From NCBI GenBank assembly GCA_003254905.1, contig QANU01094326.1, positions 23,940-87,939 of the forward strand: a stretch of 64,000 bases of DNA, written 5' to 3'. Numbering within the stretch: position 1 is the stretch's first letter; every line of letters begins with the position of its first letter. Source of the DNA: Nissolia schottii. Lineage: Eukaryota > Streptophyta > Magnoliopsida > Fabales > Fabaceae. Below, piece by piece: positions 59,684 through 64,000 of this stretch. The notes under the pieces are model-generated. The model was not told where the DNA came from, ran no database searches, and saw nothing but the letters and a program-made list of their open reading frames with translations. A program made the position numbers and the translations under genes.

Positions 59684-62600
59684 CTAATCTTCATGAAGAT
59701 GGTGCTTCCTCCTTCGGCAGCGATTAATGTACCAAGTGGCGTGTCTCTGTAGGCCCATGCCAATGAGAACCTTGAGGCTTGTGAGCATAACATAGGTCAT
59801 TGCAGTAAAAAGCAGAATCCAGAAAAGCTTCCAAGGAAGGGGGTTGGGAGGAAGGTTTGCAGCATAAACTGGAGTGAGCACTCGAATAACCTAAGAATAA
59901 GTAATAAAATAAAAATGAGCACAAATTGAATCAGCAACCAAAAAGGAAGATAAGCCAAATGGACATTTGAAATCATTAATGCTTACCACACATGCCGGTG
60001 CAAGGGGAACAAAAGTTAGGTTTTTCTTTGCACCCTCGGTTTGCATATTTAGAGTCTATAGATTGAAAATAACTAGTGTCAGGCTTGTATTCTTAAAAAA
60101 CGCTCCATCAAAAAAAAAGGGACAGAATGTTAAAGCAATGTGATTGTCGTAATATAAAGTATAAACCAACTTCAAGTTCCAGAATTAGACATCATTTTAC
60201 ATAGCTCGTCAAAAAAAAATTATTTTACACAAAAGTAGAAGGCTTTCTCAAGTGTCAACTAATAAATGACATACTCTTGCTTTCTGACACCAAAAAAAAC
60301 ACTACTATGCATAGATGCAAATTTTATAAGAAACTGCGACATGGTAAAGTATTTCATTCTTAAAATGAACTCACTACGGAATTAAATTATAAAGAAAAGT
60401 AAAATGAAAAACGAATCAAAGAGACTCAATGTTGAGAAGAAAATGGCCAAATTTATTTCATATAGACAGATTGGACCATATAGCTGTAAAGGAATACAAA
60501 ATCAATATAAGCTTTTCCCATTAAAAAAATATTGCAGCAAATGGTTTCGGAAAGACTTTGGAATTGAATAATGGAGGGTTTTGGTACTTTCAGGTGTATT
60601 GCTCATGCAACCAGTCAAATTTTCTGCTCCAATTAGGGATTGAATGAAAATGAAACAGTATCTTATCTAAAAATGTTTATACCTTTTCAATCATAAACAA
60701 CCAATCATACTGCATACATATATATGCATGAAATCAAATGAAAATACCTGTTTACATAGGTCTTCAAGGAACTCCGAGTATGCAATGGGCTTTATGTCAT
60801 TGAATTTAGCAATAAATGAATGCTTGATGATATCAATAATCATTTCACACACATAAACCAAGAGGATATTCTGCACCATCCAAAATGTGCGTTAGGAGCA
60901 AGACTCATCAAGAAAGGAAATTTATTCCCAAATAATAAACTTCAATAAATTTTAGGAGCTAAAATGTTTCCAAATCTTACAATGAGAAAACTCTCAAACC
61001 AAGGACCCTCTGCCTCCAGAATATTTTGAGCCAAAACGAATAAGATAAATGCTGAAATGTGAAATCTCTCAACAGAATCTGCTCATTAGCATGTAAAAGG
61101 GGATATAAAAAATTAGAAAGAAAAAAAGAATTATAAGATCAAATGGGATATATGCCTAAAATAATATTGATTTCAAATGCAGAACAAACATCTTATCAAA
61201 CAAGACTCTTGTTCAACTAATTCACTTCAATAAAATTATTTAATTAAAAACATAACCAGAAAGCAGTTAATATTAGATACACTTTCAGTCTCTTATTGTA
61301 TAGAAGTTTATATTGTCATCATTTTTACACTATTTTACTAAAACAGTAAAATCCATATATAAATATAACATGAGTATGTGACCAAGAGGATCCATTAATT
61401 CTTGATATAAATTAGAATCTAATCAATAGGATGCATTGAATAATTAACCAATTTTAACACTAGAGTTTGTTTCACTTAAAAAGTGAACTCCATTTATGTC
61501 ATACTTGTAAAAGGATTTGCATGATTTTTTTGGTGTCTAAGTATGATTTCAAAGCTACTTGTGAAAACATTTCTGTACATTAATCCATATCCAAATGCAA
61601 ACTAAAAGGCGCCCTCATTTCATTTTTCTCTTCCTCAACATTCGGTAGACAAACAAGTTTTGCATAGAGCATGTTTGGTACAAGCAAATGATAAACCAGA
61701 ACTAAATAATGTTTGTTCCTCATTTATCTTCATTAGTTAATAGTTATATTACGTTCCATGTTGATTCCATATACCAAGCAGTAAAAACTATATTAATGGT
61801 TTTTGTACACCCTAAAATACAAGACACTTTTAACAACCTTGACAAGTGACATCATGTGGAGACCACCAAAAAAAAAAATTCAATCTCAAAACATTATCTC
61901 TCCGTCAGATCACTCTCTCTCTCTTGTTCTCACTCTCTCCACTCTATCTTTAAAACATGTGAATCTCAATATAATATAAATAAGTATCAACGTGATAGAA
62001 ATAGATATCAACATTTAGTGAGCTTCACGCAAGAGTGAGAGAGTGAGAGCAGAGGAGAGTCTGATTTGACGAAGACAAAGTATGACGTGATGGAGAGAGT
62101 GTGATTTGATGGAGAGAGAATGCGTTCAGAAAAATGAAAAATAATAGCGTAGATGCATTTCTTAACAAGTGTTGATACCATATGCATAAGCATTAATACC
62201 GTTCATCTCAAAGCTATTACTCATTGTACCAAATACAACAATATTATCTTTTTCTCCATTATTCTACGGTGGCTCTGGGGTGTTTGTGTATATGTGGTGT
62301 TCAAATAACACTACCCTAAAAACTATATGGAATCAAATGCAATTCCATTCCTGAGTGTCCAAAAAGCAGATTCCCATACCAAACATGCTCTTAGAATTAT
62401 AGCAATGCATATTAATTGAGTCAAACAATTTAAAGGAAAAGCTTTCTCCCGATCCTATGTATGCTGCAAAGGAGTAAGGTACCAAAGATGTCAAAAAAAA
62501 ACAAAAAAAAACTAGGCCCTAGATTGCAGATTCAAACAAGAGTATTCAAAACTAAAATCACTCAAGTTTTAAAGTTCAAAACACTAAAGCAAATTTACTT

Positions 62601-63410
62601 GCTTGACAATATTAATTATGAAAGGAGTATAATCCTAAACAAATCAACAATTGACGGGACTAGCTCAAATAGTATTCAATGAGGCCATGAAAATTTACAT
62701 TAAGGTCTTTTTCATGTTTGAATGAAGAAGCAAAGATCAACATACCAAATAAAAAAGAAAAGAAATTATTGTAGGAACTTACCAAAGTAAACCAAACTGT
62801 GAACATTATCCCTGCTGTATCGCTTAAACACATTGCTTTTGATCTCAGCAAAATTATTTGACACCAGCAAAGCTAACAATGCATTGTTGTGAGCAACTAT
62901 ACAGGTTGATAGAGTGATTGCCTGAGCTAATAAGATAAAAGAATGAACAAGTAAGACTAGTCAAGGAACCAAACAAACCGTCTAACCCTTGTTTTGCTTT
63001 CACAGAACAAATTAGTTACCCAAACACCTGGGCAAAAATTGAAAAATTCTAAGATGCACATGGAACAAAAAAAATTTCGGTCAATGCTCAACATTTTAGC
63101 TTTGTGGATCATCATTGTCTCCTGCATTAACTACATTTTAATGCAATTGCATAAGTGTCAAGCATTGAATAGTTCAGAACAAAAACTTTTCCTTGGTCTA
63201 AGAGCACCTAATAATCTCTCAAAAATAATAATAATAATAACCCCAAAGAAGAAGGATATTTGAAGCGGCAACAGCTAGAGCTTGGTCCGAAATAAATCTC
63301 CATATCCAAAATCTCATACTTTCTGGTGGGCAACTTGCAAGTCCTTCAGCCGAATGAAACAATGTTTGCAATACATCCCCATTAAAACTTTGACATAATT
63401 TATCAAATAT
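59684..63410 (-). CDS. POD1: TAPT1/POD1-like ER membrane protein, C-terminal exons (partial)
   Basis: Six exons on the minus strand, in order: 63410-63260, 62950-62783, 61078-60981, 60870-60748, 60055-59987 and 59890-59684 (TAG). They encode the conserved C-terminal half of the TAPT1 family, called POD1 in Arabidopsis: IFDKLCQSFNGDVLQTLFHS, PPESMRFWIWRF, IVHSFILLAQAITLSTC, the NALLALLVSNNFAEIKSNVF block, VLAQNILEAEGPWFESF, VYVCEMIIDIIKHSFI, and a tail ending RRRKHHLHED. Several segments are membrane-spanning. In Arabidopsis POD1 is an ER lumen/membrane protein needed for pollen-tube guidance and early embryo patterning and works with calreticulin 3; the role here is inferred. N-terminal exons lie beyond the right edge: none was found at 63411-64000. 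All reading frames join without stops. The first intron in the window is of the U12 AT-AC class. 59200-59683 is the likely 3' UTR and flank. Confidence 0.9.
62951..63259 (-). other. U12-type (AT-AC) intron in the POD1-like gene
   Basis: The donor reads ATATCCTTC right after ...GCTTCAA (63259 downward). The acceptor ends AC before TTGTTCATTC. TTCCTTGAC, the U12 branch-point consensus, lies about 10 bases before the acceptor (62968-62960). Joining there gives AASIVHSF, the conserved family sequence, whereas no GT-AG choice does. Confidence 0.9.
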
Positions 63411-64000
63411 CTGCAAGAAGGTCCAAAGATCAGTTACAAACTCACAATATAAGTTTCAATACAGATCATTGTGATTAAAAACACTTGTGCAATCAACAAG
63501 CAAGCAACCAAAAGAAAAGCTAAAGCTGCTGAGATTATAATTTCAGTAGTTGTTATCCAAACGATTCAAATAACAAAGACCACTGAATACCCATATCTGT
63601 GTTCCAAAACAATATTACAAATCATTCATGACATCATCAATCCTGCTCCTTTTATTACATTTTCATTGTGGGCTGTCCCAAATCTCACCTAAGCCAAGGC
63701 AACTCCGCAATTAATTTTTTATATGCCCCTTTATTATATTGAACTTTTGAGCTTCCATCCAATTGTCACTAATTCAGGTTTGCTACTTTATATGATCAAA
63801 ACAAATGTGTACACCCCCTTTTGGGATGGCAAGGGTACCTCCATTAAAACGTGTGCTTTTGAAAGATAAAAACAAAATGGAGATAGCATATTGATATTAG
63901 TTTCCAGTTACGTAACAAATTGCATTCTTCCATATTCTGGAAAATGCCCTTTGGTTGTTATACCACAATCATGCTCACATGAACCATAAATAATGAGTAT
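63411..64000. other. POD1-like intron or upstream sequence
   Basis: No further exon of the family is recognised up to the window edge. Probably a long intron. Confidence 0.5.

Overview
Plant nuclear DNA: AT-rich, dominated by transposable-element remains, with small intron-split genes and a block of transferred plastid DNA. A MITE with the GGGTTAAATATGTTTTTA terminus common in Fabaceae, plus the character of the P450 proteins, suggests a legume. That is inference, because no search was possible. There are single-N or long-N joins at 16784, 18482, 53510-54298 and 59190, so this is a draft assembly.

Layout. 1-4.2 kb is copy A of a duplicated segment holding the start of an unrecognised minus-strand gene. 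4.9-8.8 kb is the 3' part of a Ty1/copia fossil, followed by a CACTA-like transposon end fused to a Werner-type exonuclease fragment (9.0-10.1 kb) and a copia gag fossil (11.2-12.1 kb). About 13.35-22.8 kb looks like one element packed with hundreds of short TTTGTTCA-type motifs; two LTR fossils, each with its own 5-bp target duplication, are inserted in it. 24.9-29.1 kb is an apparently intact CYP71-type cytochrome P450 with a non-autonomous hAT element just upstream. 30.5-35.2 kb (copy B, inverted) and 39.6-42.7 kb (copy C) are further copies of the 1-4.2 kb segment. They face each other around about 4.5 kb of plastid inverted-repeat DNA (trnR-rrn5-rrn4.5-rrn23-trnA-trnI). 42.9-44.4 kb is another hAT element. 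44.9-49.2 kb is a gene for a 59-residue membrane microprotein with a 3.7-kb 5'-UTR intron containing LINE debris. 49.6-53 kb holds copia and LINE fossils, then an assembly gap. 57.1-59.1 kb is a decayed P450 paralogue on the minus strand. 59.7 kb to the right edge is the 3' part of a TAPT1/POD1-like ER membrane-protein gene on the minus strand.

Host genes with a supported reading are the P450, the microprotein, the POD1-like gene and, less surely, the unknown gene at the left edge. They do not form an obvious pathway. The most informative signals are: (1) the first P450 intron is bounded by a perfect 10-bp duplication and is absent from the paralogue in the same window, so it looks like an intron created by an insertion; (2) a textbook U12-type AT-AC intron in the POD1-like gene; (3) plastid rDNA sitting in the loop of a large inverted repeat and decaying by CpG loss; and (4) the TTTGTTCA-array element, whose family I cannot name.
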